A DNA stretch of 64,000 nt from Acidimicrobiia bacterium (GTDB lineage Bacteria > Actinomycetota > Acidimicrobiia > Acidimicrobiales > Poriferisodalaceae), in assembly GCA_022820925.1 (NCBI GenBank), contig JAJEEO010000010.1:19947-83946 (forward strand), read 5' to 3'. The notes beneath the pieces were generated by a model. That model worked only from the letters and a program-made list of their open reading frames with translations. It had not been told where the DNA came from and searched no databases. Shown here one piece after another: positions 56,431 through 64,000 of this stretch. Every line of letters begins with the position of its first letter. Within the stretch, counting starts at the first letter, position 1. The position numbers and the translations under genes were made by a program.

Positions 56431-57792
56431 TCAGAAGGACTGCTGCCAGCACACTGCAGCCCCATCGCGGCGAAGGGCGCAGTTCTCGATCTCGAGCGAC
56501 TCGACATCGGTGAAAGTGCCATGGGGAGCCGGCAGACGTTCGGCAGCATCTGCGTCCCAGCAGATGAGTTCACCGTTGTCGCGCACTCCACATGAGTGAA
56601 ACAAGCCGACACTGAGGTCGATGAATTCGCCGGCGGGCGTCCCGTCATGGTCGTAGGAGCCATCGCTCCAGCAGGCGATAGTTCCGTCAAGGCGCAGACC
56701 GCACGCATGAAATACGCCTACAGCGAGCCGCACGAAGTGCCCAGGCGGGTCGTCGGCACCGATGCGCGCAATGTCGCCCCAGCACGCGACGGTTCGGTCC
56801 CGCCGGATCCCGCACGCAACATCGTCGCCTTGGCCGATGAACAGTTCTGCGAAGGGCCCCTCGGGAGGCGTTGCAGCAACCAAAGGGCTCACCACACCGA
56901 ACTTTGGGAACAACTCGTCCCAGCACCTGGCCTCATGTTCTGTTGTGATCGCGCAGAATGTGCCGAAACCTGCGGTAACGGTCACAGCATCGAAAAGAGG
57001 CTTGTGCGGGTACGGGTCGAAATCGCTCGCCGAGCAGATGACAACGCCGTCGAAACGGACCGCGCACAGGACACCCCAACCGACTGCAAACGATCCAAAT
57101 GGCCCCTCGAATGCGTCGAACGCGTAGTCGTCGACGGCTCCCCAGCACTCGATGCCGCCGTCGCCACGGAGACCGCAACCGGCCCAGGATCCGGCGTCGA
57201 GAGCCGAGTACAGCGAGTCGGAGGTCTCGGTCTGCCCGACGGCATCTTCACCCCAGCATCTGGCGCGACCGTCGGTTAGCAGTCCGCACGCAAACTGGCG
57301 GGTGACATCGATCGTCGCAAACGGACCATTCACCGACGCAGTCAATTCAGGCTCGGGATACTCCCTCGTCGGCTCCGTCGCCGTATCGGCATCAGTAGCA
57401 GGGTCATCGTCAACCGGAGGGACTTCAGAAGCACTCGCCGACAGCTCGCTTGCATCGTGCGTCGGTGAACTGTCAGTGGATGCCGGCTCTTCAGACTGCG
57501 CCGCGGGCGTAGCTGCCGGTGTGATGCTGGTCGCCGACGAGGCAGTACCTGCGGTGCCGGAGGTCTCGGATCCTTCAGACTTCGAAGCGGGAGCCATGTC
57601 CCTTGAAGCGTCGACATCAGCTTCTTGCTGATCGCCGGATGGGGCGACATCCAAGACCGGGTCTGCGTCAGCGCCGTTCGACGGTCCCACCGTGATGGCA
57701 AGCACCAGCAACACGGCGAGCGCCACCAGCACTCCGAGTTCCACCACCACAACCTTCTTGTTGCGTGTCGGCGCTCGGTGCTGGTCCTGCAT
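56431..57792 (-). CDS. Membrane-anchored RCC1-repeat beta-propeller protein
   Basis: This 453-aa protein has one N-terminal transmembrane anchor (VVVVELGVLVALAVLLVLAITV near residues 14-36), a ~100-aa Ser/Thr/Ala/Asp-rich linker, and then about seven RCC1-like repeats. Each repeat has a CGLRxDGxIxCW-type core (for example ACGLRLDGTIACW, SCGVRDNGELICW). Cys at fixed places in each repeat suggests disulfides outside the cell. The gene lies where thrB sits in M. tuberculosis, between thrC and rho, and its sequence looks less GC-rich than its neighbours, consistent with later insertion. Its ligand is unknown. Confidence 0.8.
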   Translation of the reverse strand: MQDQHRAPTRNKKVVVVELGVLVALAVLLVLAITVGPSNGADADPVLDVAPSGDQQEADVDASRDMAPASKSEGSETSGTAGTASSATSITPAATPAAQSEEPASTDSSPTHDASELSASASEVPPVDDDPATDADTATEPTREYPEPELTASVNGPFATIDVTRQFACGLLTDGRARCWGEDAVGQTETSDSLYSALDAGSWAGCGLRGDGGIECWGAVDDYAFDAFEGPFGSFAVGWGVLCAVRFDGVVICSASDFDPYPHKPLFDAVTVTAGFGTFCAITTEHEARCWDELFPKFGVVSPLVAATPPEGPFAELFIGQGDDVACGIRRDRTVACWGDIARIGADDPPGHFVRLAVGVFHACGLRLDGTIACWSDGSYDHDGTPAGEFIDLSVGLFHSCGVRDNGELICWDADAAERLPAPHGTFTDVESLEIENCALRRDGAAVCWQQSF

Positions 57793-57858
57793 TGTGATTA
57801 CAACCCGGTCACAGGTTCACAGCGAGTCCAGGCCGCTACCACGGATGCCTCAGCCACT

Positions 57859-59259
57859 TCACCGGGCGCTGCGGGCGGTGACGAAGTCGCGGAGGGTGGC
57901 GAGGTCGTTCGGCAGCGCGGTGAGGTGCTCTTCGCGGTCTGCGAGGGCCGCTAGCGCAGGGGGAAGCTCAGGTTGGCGACCGGTGGCTTCGAGCACTGCC
58001 TCGCCGAACTTGGCGGGATGTGCTGTGCACATCACGGCCATGGGCGCGGTCCAGCCGCCGATGGGGGCATCGCGACGTGCCACGGTGAGTGCTACTGCCG
58101 TGTGGGGGTCGATGAGGCGACCGTCGGCTTCGTTCACTGCTGCGATGGTGGCCGAGACCTCGTCTTCGGTCGCCGAGCCCGCGTCGAAGCCCGCGCGCAG
58201 GCCGGCCAGCACTTCTGAAGCGAGCACGAGAGAATCCTCGGTCCGGAAACGGGCCATGTCTGCCGCCAGTGCGGCGCCTCGGCGACCGTTCAGCTCGAAG
58301 AGCAGCCGCTCGAAGTTGCTGGATACCTGGATGTCCATCGCCGGGCTGGTGGAAGGACGGACCTCGGTGATGGCCATCTCGCCGGTGCGGTGGGTGCGAG
58401 CCAGGATGTCGTTGTGATTGGTGGCGACCACCAGCCGGTCGATCGGCACGCCCATGCGACGGGCCACATCGCCCGCAAGGACGTTGCCGAAGTTGCCGGT
58501 CGGCACGCAGAACGAGACGGTCCGCTCGGGAGCGCCGAGTCTGACTGCGGTCGTCACGTAGTAGACGGTCTGGGCCGCGACGCGGGCCCAGTTGATGCTG
58601 TTCACCGCGCCCAGACGCATCCGCTCGCGGAACGGCCGGTCGGCGAACAGCGCCTTCACCAAGTCTTGGCAGTCGTCGAACGTGCCGTCGATGGCCACGT
58701 TGTGGATGTTGGGGCTGGCCACCGTGGTCATCTGGCGTCGCTGGATCTCGGTGACCCGGCCGGCGGGGTGCAGCATCACCAGCTCGATTCCTGCCCGGTC
58801 CCGGCATGCTTCGATGGCGGCCGAACCAGTGTCTCCCGAGGTGGCTCCGACGACGGTCATGAAGCTGCCGCGCCCGGCCAGCTCGTGCTCGAAGAGGCGG
58901 CCCAGCAGCTGCAAGGCGACATCCTTGAATGACAGCGTCGGCCCCCAGAACAGCTCGACCAGGTGCTCGCCGGCCGCCAGCGCACTGAGGGGAACAACAT
59001 CGGAGTGTGCGAACGTCGAGTAGGCGTCCTGCACCAGTGGCGCCAGGTCATCGACGCTCAGCGACGGCGTCACGAATGGTGCCAGCACCCGTGTCGCCAC
59101 CTCGTGGTACTCCAGTCCGGCAAAGTCCTGCAGATCGCTCACGCTGAGCGCCGGCAACTCGCGAGGCACGTACAACCCGCCGTCGGCGGCCAAGCCTTCG
59201 AGCAGTACATCGCCGAAGTCCAGGACCGGGGCATCGCCCCGCGTGCTCACGTAGCGCAT
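57859..59259 (-). CDS. thrC: Threonine synthase
   Basis: ThrC converts O-phosphohomoserine to threonine with PLP. The 466-aa product is the longer, class-2-like form. It starts with MRYVSTRGDAP and has EGLAADGGLYVP near residue 21, the PLP Lys112 in PTLSFKDVALQ, and GATSGDTGSAAIEA near residue 147 as phosphate-binding loop. hom lies 24 bp upstream on the same strand. thrB (homoserine kinase), needed to supply its substrate, is not in the window. Confidence 0.94.
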   Translation of the reverse strand: MRYVSTRGDAPVLDFGDVLLEGLAADGGLYVPRELPALSVSDLQDFAGLEYHEVATRVLAPFVTPSLSVDDLAPLVQDAYSTFAHSDVVPLSALAAGEHLVELFWGPTLSFKDVALQLLGRLFEHELAGRGSFMTVVGATSGDTGSAAIEACRDRAGIELVMLHPAGRVTEIQRRQMTTVASPNIHNVAIDGTFDDCQDLVKALFADRPFRERMRLGAVNSINWARVAAQTVYYVTTAVRLGAPERTVSFCVPTGNFGNVLAGDVARRMGVPIDRLVVATNHNDILARTHRTGEMAITEVRPSTSPAMDIQVSSNFERLLFELNGRRGAALAADMARFRTEDSLVLASEVLAGLRAGFDAGSATEDEVSATIAAVNEADGRLIDPHTAVALTVARRDAPIGGWTAPMAVMCTAHPAKFGEAVLEATGRQPELPPALAALADREEHLTALPNDLATLRDFVTARSAR

Positions 59260-59283
59260 GGTCGCCCCGGCCGATCCCGGTGA

Positions 59284-60654
59284 TTACTCGCCGATCACGC
59301 GGATCGCGTTGCCGATGCGCCGTACCGCGTCGAGCTCACGCACGTCCCGCAGGGTGGAAGCCACGTCGGCTTCACGGGCGCGGTGCGTGATGAACTCGAG
59401 GTGAGCGATGTCGTCGGCCGCGCCAGCCCGAGTGGTCTGCTCGACCGAGCGGATCGACACGCCGTGCTCGCCGAACACACCAGCCACCGCGGCCAGCACG
59501 CCGGGCTTGTCGGTGACGTCGAACTGCAAGTGGTAGGCGGTGTAGGTCTCGTCGATGGGCCGCAGGCGGGCCGCAGCGAGCGGGCCGAACCCGTCGCACA
59601 CCCCCCGGCGCAGGTTCTGCGACACGGTGATGAGATCGCCCAGCATGGCGCTGGCAGTCGGGAACCCGCCGGCGCCGCGCCCGTAGAGCATCAGGTCCTC
59701 GACAGCCTCGCCCTCGAGGAACACCGCATTGAAGGCGTCGCGCACCGAGGCCAGCGGGTGGTCGGTCGGGACCATCGCCGGGTGTACCCGCACGGCGATC
59801 TCGCCGTTCTGACGCTCGGCCACGGCAAGCAGCTTGATGACGTGGCCCATGCGGGCGGCTGCCGCGATGTCGCCCTTGCCGATCCCGCTGATGCCCTCCT
59901 GGTAGACGTCGCCCGCCACCACCTTGGCGCCGAACGCCGTCATGGCCAGGATCGCCGCCTTGGCGCCTGCGTCGAAGCCCTCCACGTCAGCGGTCGGATC
60001 GGCCTCGGCATAGCCCAGCCGCTGCGCTTCGCCCAACACATCGGCGTAATCGGCGCCGTCCTCGGTCATGCGCGTGAGGATGTAGTTGGTGGTGCCGTTC
60101 ACGATGCCCATCACGCGGGTGATGCGCTCACCGATGAGCGAGTTGCGCAGCACGCCGATGAGCGGGATGCCGCCTGCCACAGCCGCCTCGAACGCCAGGT
60201 CGACGCCGTTGGCAGCAGCCAACGCGAACAACTCCTCGCCGACATTGGCGATGAGTTCCTTGTTGGCCGTCACGACCGGCTTGCCCGCACCCAGAGCGGC
60301 ACTGACCAAGTGGCGGGCAGGCTCGATGCCCCCCATCGCCTCCACGACGACGTCCACATCGTCGGCCACCACCAACGACTCGCTGTCGCGGGTCAGCACC
60401 CCTGGCGGCAGCTCCACCGTTCGCTCAGCACTGAGATTGCGGACCGCGACCCGGGCGACTTCGAAGTCCAGCCCGGTGCGGCTTGCCAGGTGCGTCGCGT
60501 CGCGCCGCAAGATCGCGACGAGCGCAGCACCGACGTTGCCACAGCCCAGGATGCCGACGCGCAGCGGCCGCGGCTCACCCGCATGAGCGGCAGAGGACGG
60601 CGCGGGCTCAGCAGCAGCTTCAGGCACGGCCGAAACGGTACCGCCAGCGCCCAT
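59284..60654 (-). CDS. hom: Homoserine dehydrogenase
   Basis: Hom reduces aspartate semialdehyde to homoserine with NAD(P)H. The 456-aa product has the Rossmann motif GILGCGNVGAAL near residue 35, the catalytic/substrate region VNGTTNYILTRM and EADPTADVEGFDAGAKAAILA, and a C-terminal ACT domain (~375-456, starting TDKPGVLAAVAGVFGEHGVS) that in relatives mediates threonine inhibition. The ATG at 60654 follows GCGGGGGT closely. It is first in hom-thrC. Confidence 0.94.
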   Translation of the reverse strand: MGAGGTVSAVPEAAAEPAPSSAAHAGEPRPLRVGILGCGNVGAALVAILRRDATHLASRTGLDFEVARVAVRNLSAERTVELPPGVLTRDSESLVVADDVDVVVEAMGGIEPARHLVSAALGAGKPVVTANKELIANVGEELFALAAANGVDLAFEAAVAGGIPLIGVLRNSLIGERITRVMGIVNGTTNYILTRMTEDGADYADVLGEAQRLGYAEADPTADVEGFDAGAKAAILAMTAFGAKVVAGDVYQEGISGIGKGDIAAAARMGHVIKLLAVAERQNGEIAVRVHPAMVPTDHPLASVRDAFNAVFLEGEAVEDLMLYGRGAGGFPTASAMLGDLITVSQNLRRGVCDGFGPLAAARLRPIDETYTAYHLQFDVTDKPGVLAAVAGVFGEHGVSIRSVEQTTRAGAADDIAHLEFITHRAREADVASTLRDVRELDAVRRIGNAIRVIGE

Positions 60655-60709
60655 GCACCCCCGCAGCATTTTCTGCGAGCACGCTCGAGTCGCTTGTTGG
60701 CCCAGACGG

Positions 60710-63700
60710 TCACACGGCAGTCCCGCTCGAGGATCGGCCATGCGATTCCGGATCGTCTTCTGATCTCTCGGACTTGGTTTGGGATGGAGGAACCGGGGCC
60801 AGATAGCCGACGACCAGCAGCACGATTCCGACGCCGATGAACGACCCGGCTTTCGGCAGAGCGGCCAGGCTCGCGAGGTCGATCAAGAACAGCTTGATCA
60901 CCACGACGCCCATCCAGGACGCCCCGACGATCCAGATGCGCCGATCGGCCGTTCTCACACCGACGACCATCGCCGCCAGCGCAGTCGCAGCCCACAGGAT
61001 CGACAGCGCCACCTGCAGTTCGGTGGAGTACACGAGCGACCTCAGATCGAACGGCACGTCCGCCCAGTGGTGAACCGTCCGGGCAGCGCTCATCGTGAGC
61101 GTTGCCACGCCTGCAACGCTGAGTGCCGCAAGCCAAGGTGTCGCGGACAAGCGCAGCAGACTGCCGATGGCAGGGGTCAGGTTGTCCTCGTCATCGGACA
61201 GCTCCGCGACCATCTCGCGCTTCCACCTCAGCAGCGAGAGGACCGAGGCCGCCGCGAAGATGTCGATCGGATTCAGGATCGGCAGGAATTGCAGCGGATC
61301 GACGTTTCCGTGGTGGTTCACCACAGCAAGGCCGACACCCGCCGCAACCGCCCAGGCGACCGGAGTGATGCCATACAGCAGGCAGCAACGCCAGCCGTCA
61401 CCCACGAGCCATGACGCAACCGGGCGGGCACGCAGGGAAACCTCCAGCCACAGCAGCACCGCAGCCGCAGCGCCATAGAGCGGCCATTCCCCATCGGCCA
61501 CCTGTTCCAACTGGCCGTGCGCCTCCGAGGCCAGGAAGACGCTCAGCACGCCGTACAAGCCGCCGTACAGCCCAGTCGCGTTCAGCCTGTCGCCGCCGGT
61601 GCGCAAGAACGCCACGTAGGCGACGATCATGATCGGCCACGCTGTCCAGCCCCAGTCCGCAGACGGATAGTCCTTGGTGGCCAAGGCGATCACCAACGCC
61701 ACGCCGAGCGCGGGCAGCATCAGCACGCCAGCCCACTCCAACTCGTGCCACCTCAGCGCCCGACCGGCGGCCACCAACGCTGACAACGTGCCGACCGCCA
61801 GCAGCGACAACGCCCACAGCCGGTAGTCATCGGTGACCACCCAGATCTGCGCTGCTGCGGCGAACAGCCACCAGCCGACGCCCCACAGCAGCGACAGCCA
61901 CATCAAGGGGATTCGGAGTTCGCCCAGAGCAGCGGACGACCGGTAGACGATGACGGCGCTCGCAACACCGCAGGCGGCCAGCAGCACGGCAACGCCGAAG
62001 TACTGGTTGAGCAACGGGGTCTCGTCTGCCCAGAAGGTCAGGGCGGACGAGCCGTCCGCTCCGTCGGCGGCCAAGCGGTCCTCAACCGACCGAACGGCAT
62101 AGACGGCCGCTGCTGCGAATTGCAGCAACGTGCCGAGCACTGCGCCGGTGACCATGCTGCGCCGCGCAGCGAACCACACCAGCACCACGCCTTCGACCGT
62201 CCACAGCGCAGCCATCGCGAACGGCCCTGCGCGCACCCACATCTCCACCGACTCCGCGAACAGGAACCAGGCTCCGCCCAGCGCCAATGCCGAGTACATG
62301 ACGGCGCGCCAGGCATCATCACGACGGCCGACGAACCGAGAGACAGCCGCGGCGCTGGCGATGCCGCATACCGCCAGCAGCACGGTGATGGCGAAGTATT
62401 GGTTGACGACCGGCAGCGTGTCCGCCCAGAACCCGAACGAGCCTGGGGACAGGCTGGCAGCGTCGTCACTCAGCTTGAATACGGCTGCACCAGCAGCTGC
62501 TCCCTGCATGGCGATGCCTGCGGCCGCGACCGGCAAAGAACGGCGTCTCGAGGCAACCCACGTCAGGGCGGCACCCTGCGCTGCCCACAAGCCGACCGTG
62601 GGCAGCAATCCGAGCCGGAGCCAGACAGCGGCAGTTTCAGCGAAGAGGAACCAGCCGGCAGCCCACACGAGCGCCACGGTCTGCGGCCATGGGCGAAATG
62701 TTTCGAAATGCGACGATCGGCGCAGCGACTCCGCGCTGGCAAGTCCGCAGGCCGTCAGCATGACCGCACCGAGTGCATACACATTGACCACCGGCGTGGC
62801 CTCGGCCCAGAAACCGAAGACCGCAGGCGAGTCCCAGTCCGCGGAGTCAGACGTCAGTCGCACCCCATACGCGACAGCAGCGATGACCTGCAGGATCGAA
62901 CCGCCCAGCAGCGCCAGCCGCGAGCCCCACCGTGAGGAGGCCCACACGAGCACCGCACCCTGCACAGCCCAGATGGCCGAGGTAGCCGATGCGCCCAGGA
63001 ACAGCGGAACGGCGGTAGCGCTGAACACCACGGCGAGCGCCGCATAGGCGACTTCGATCTGCTTGCCCGGGCCCCCGAGGCGGCGGGACAGCTGTCGGTA
63101 GGCGGCATGCACGACAGCGAGCACGCCGCTGCTGACCGCGACCCCGTAGCGCAGGTGGCCGACCAGCAGCGCCTGCATCGCCAGCCCGGCGAACGGGGTG
63201 CAGAACACCAATGGCGTGATCCATGTGTCCTTGAAGCCGACCGGCTCCTCGCGAGACGACGGCACCGGAGGCCACGCCAACGGCACGAGCGTGTACAGCA
63301 GCACGAAGAACGCCACGAACGGCTGCAGTTGCGCCCAGTCGCTGTGCTCCTCGCGGGCAAAGAGCCACAGCCCCGCGACGACAAAGGTGAAGACGTAGCC
63401 CGACAGCACCAAGGTCGGCCACGCCATTCGCCTGCTCACAGCGACGACGGCGACGCCGAGCACCGCGTAGAAGCCGAACACCTCGAAGTGATCCTGTGGC
63501 CAGGCGAAGGCCAGCAGGGGTGCGGAGAAGCCGCCGATGAGCCCCAGCATCGCCAGCGTCAGCGAGCCCTGGATCATGGCCAGCGCACCGGCCGCAACAG
63601 TGATCAGCACCACCGCGACCAGGGCCGGCAGCGGCGCCAGCAGGTCGTACAGGGCGTACGCGGCGAGCGTCACCAAGTACAGAACGGCGATCCCGCCGCC

Positions 63701-64000
63701 CTGCAGGCTGCGGCCATAGATCGGCCGTCTGGTGCGCTGATGCCAGCCGAAGCCCAGCAAGCCGAGCCCGAATACCGTCGCGGCGGCCAGACGGATCTCG
63801 ATCGTGAAGTCCACCCAGCCGCGCACGGCTGCTTCCCGCAGCAGGAATCCCAGCCCGATCAGCGAGACGATGATCCCGATCTTCACGGGCGAGTTGCCGG
63901 TCAGCAGCCACGTACGCGCACGGGCAACAGCACTGGCGACCCAGCCCGGCTCTGCGGGCCGCGCCGGCCGACGAGGCACCCGCTGGGTTCGCGTCGCAGG
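60710..64000 (-). CDS. Giant DUF2339-type multi-pass membrane protein, 5' partial
   Basis: At least 1089 aa are visible, almost entirely hydrophobic helices (about thirty). The N-terminal signature LTGNSPVKIGIIVSLIGLGFLLREAA and the LQGGGIAVLYLVTLAAYALYDLL stretch fit DUF2339. The middle consists of four or so repeats of ~125 aa, each with a Trp/Ala-rich helix pair and a loop like SFGFWADTLPVVNQYFA. The tail is short and charged (KSERSEDDPESH). GTG 63979 is a possible start, but the frame stays open to the window edge, so it may begin outside. It is a candidate envelope or transport protein; its function is unknown. Confidence 0.8.
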   Translation of the reverse strand, partial: PATRTQRVPRRPARPAEPGWVASAVARARTWLLTGNSPVKIGIIVSLIGLGFLLREAAVRGWVDFTIEIRLAAATVFGLGLLGFGWHQRTRRPIYGRSLQGGGIAVLYLVTLAAYALYDLLAPLPALVAVVLITVAAGALAMIQGSLTLAMLGLIGGFSAPLLAFAWPQDHFEVFGFYAVLGVAVVAVSRRMAWPTLVLSGYVFTFVVAGLWLFAREEHSDWAQLQPFVAFFVLLYTLVPLAWPPVPSSREEPVGFKDTWITPLVFCTPFAGLAMQALLVGHLRYGVAVSSGVLAVVHAAYRQLSRRLGGPGKQIEVAYAALAVVFSATAVPLFLGASATSAIWAVQGAVLVWASSRWGSRLALLGGSILQVIAAVAYGVRLTSDSADWDSPAVFGFWAEATPVVNVYALGAVMLTACGLASAESLRRSSHFETFRPWPQTVALVWAAGWFLFAETAAVWLRLGLLPTVGLWAAQGAALTWVASRRRSLPVAAAGIAMQGAAAGAAVFKLSDDAASLSPGSFGFWADTLPVVNQYFAITVLLAVCGIASAAAVSRFVGRRDDAWRAVMYSALALGGAWFLFAESVEMWVRAGPFAMAALWTVEGVVLVWFAARRSMVTGAVLGTLLQFAAAAVYAVRSVEDRLAADGADGSSALTFWADETPLLNQYFGVAVLLAACGVASAVIVYRSSAALGELRIPLMWLSLLWGVGWWLFAAAAQIWVVTDDYRLWALSLLAVGTLSALVAAGRALRWHELEWAGVLMLPALGVALVIALATKDYPSADWGWTAWPIMIVAYVAFLRTGGDRLNATGLYGGLYGVLSVFLASEAHGQLEQVADGEWPLYGAAAAVLLWLEVSLRARPVASWLVGDGWRCCLLYGITPVAWAVAAGVGLAVVNHHGNVDPLQFLPILNPIDIFAAASVLSLLRWKREMVAELSDDEDNLTPAIGSLLRLSATPWLAALSVAGVATLTMSAARTVHHWADVPFDLRSLVYSTELQVALSILWAATALAAMVVGVRTADRRIWIVGASWMGVVVIKLFLIDLASLAALPKAGSFIGVGIVLLVVGYLAPVPPSQTKSERSEDDPESHGRSSSGTAV

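Noticed and set aside
60655..60741. Upstream extension of hom by 29 codons
   Set aside because: The added residues overlap the end of the DUF2339 gene and are not conserved-looking. The ATG at 60654 is better placed.

Overview
The window is high-GC, gene-dense bacterial chromosome with very short intergenic gaps, many GTG starts and repeated 4-bp ATGA/GTGA stop-start overlaps. It comes from an actinomycete lineage (Actinomycetota). The best evidence is gene order. One block holds serA, ilvC, ilvN, ilvB, an LppZ-like lipoprotein, gatB, gatA, gatC, ligA, mnmA and a cysteine desulfurase; from memory this is the order of the M. tuberculosis Rv2996c-Rv3025c region. A second block holds hom, thrC, rho, rpmE, prfA, prmC, sua5 and the atp operon, matching Rv1294-Rv1311. 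Loss of some mycobacterial features (separate AtpF and AtpH, no pknB/wecA genes here) and a membrane-anchored RCC1-type protein would suit class Acidimicrobiia, but that rank is inference. No rRNA, tRNA, CRISPR array, prophage or intact insertion sequence was seen.

Layout. 1-3522: two ATPases of an oligopeptide-type ABC importer, translationally chained to a YtcJ-like amidohydrolase. 3592-6746: a CobW/COG0523 GTPase, a 525-bp non-coding stretch with two related 23-bp-period repeat arrays, a second amidohydrolase and a tiny basic protein. 6743-10305: serine biosynthesis (serA, an aspartate aminotransferase, serC). 10390-15420: RDD protein, YqgE, then ilvC-ilvN-ilvB with a readable attenuator. 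15418-28167: LppZ-like lipoprotein, MATE exporter, gatCAB, membrane protein, ligA, small anchored protein, mnmA, cysteine desulfurase. 28168-39742: mixed genes (oxyR, an SRPBCC-kinase fusion, meaB, murA, an MFS exporter, an alpha/beta hydrolase, a two-winged-helix protein with a nuclease-like end, lhgO, glpX, a divergent hisI). 39789-64000: one minus-strand series of amt, the complete F1Fo ATP synthase operon, glyA, rpiB, a prmC-tsaC fusion, prfA, a conserved hypothetical, rpmE, a degenerate rho, an RCC1 protein, thrC, hom, and a giant DUF2339 membrane protein that runs off the window.

Main points of interest. The gene at the ancestral rho position keeps the RNA-binding half of Rho but has lost the Walker A motif, the Q- and R-loop signatures and the C-terminal arginine-finger region, so it looks like an ATPase-dead Rho. 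The ilvB leader encodes a 16-residue peptide rich in rare Leu/Val codons just upstream of a perfect terminator hairpin. The ilvB/ilvN junction has been duplicated so that a 10-codon micro-ORF relays two ATGA overlaps. MnmA carries a repeat-built N-terminal extension made by 30-bp tandem repeats. PrmC and TsaC are fused. MurA has Asp in place of the fosfomycin-target Cys. A short GC-rich sequence recurs in three intergenic regions.
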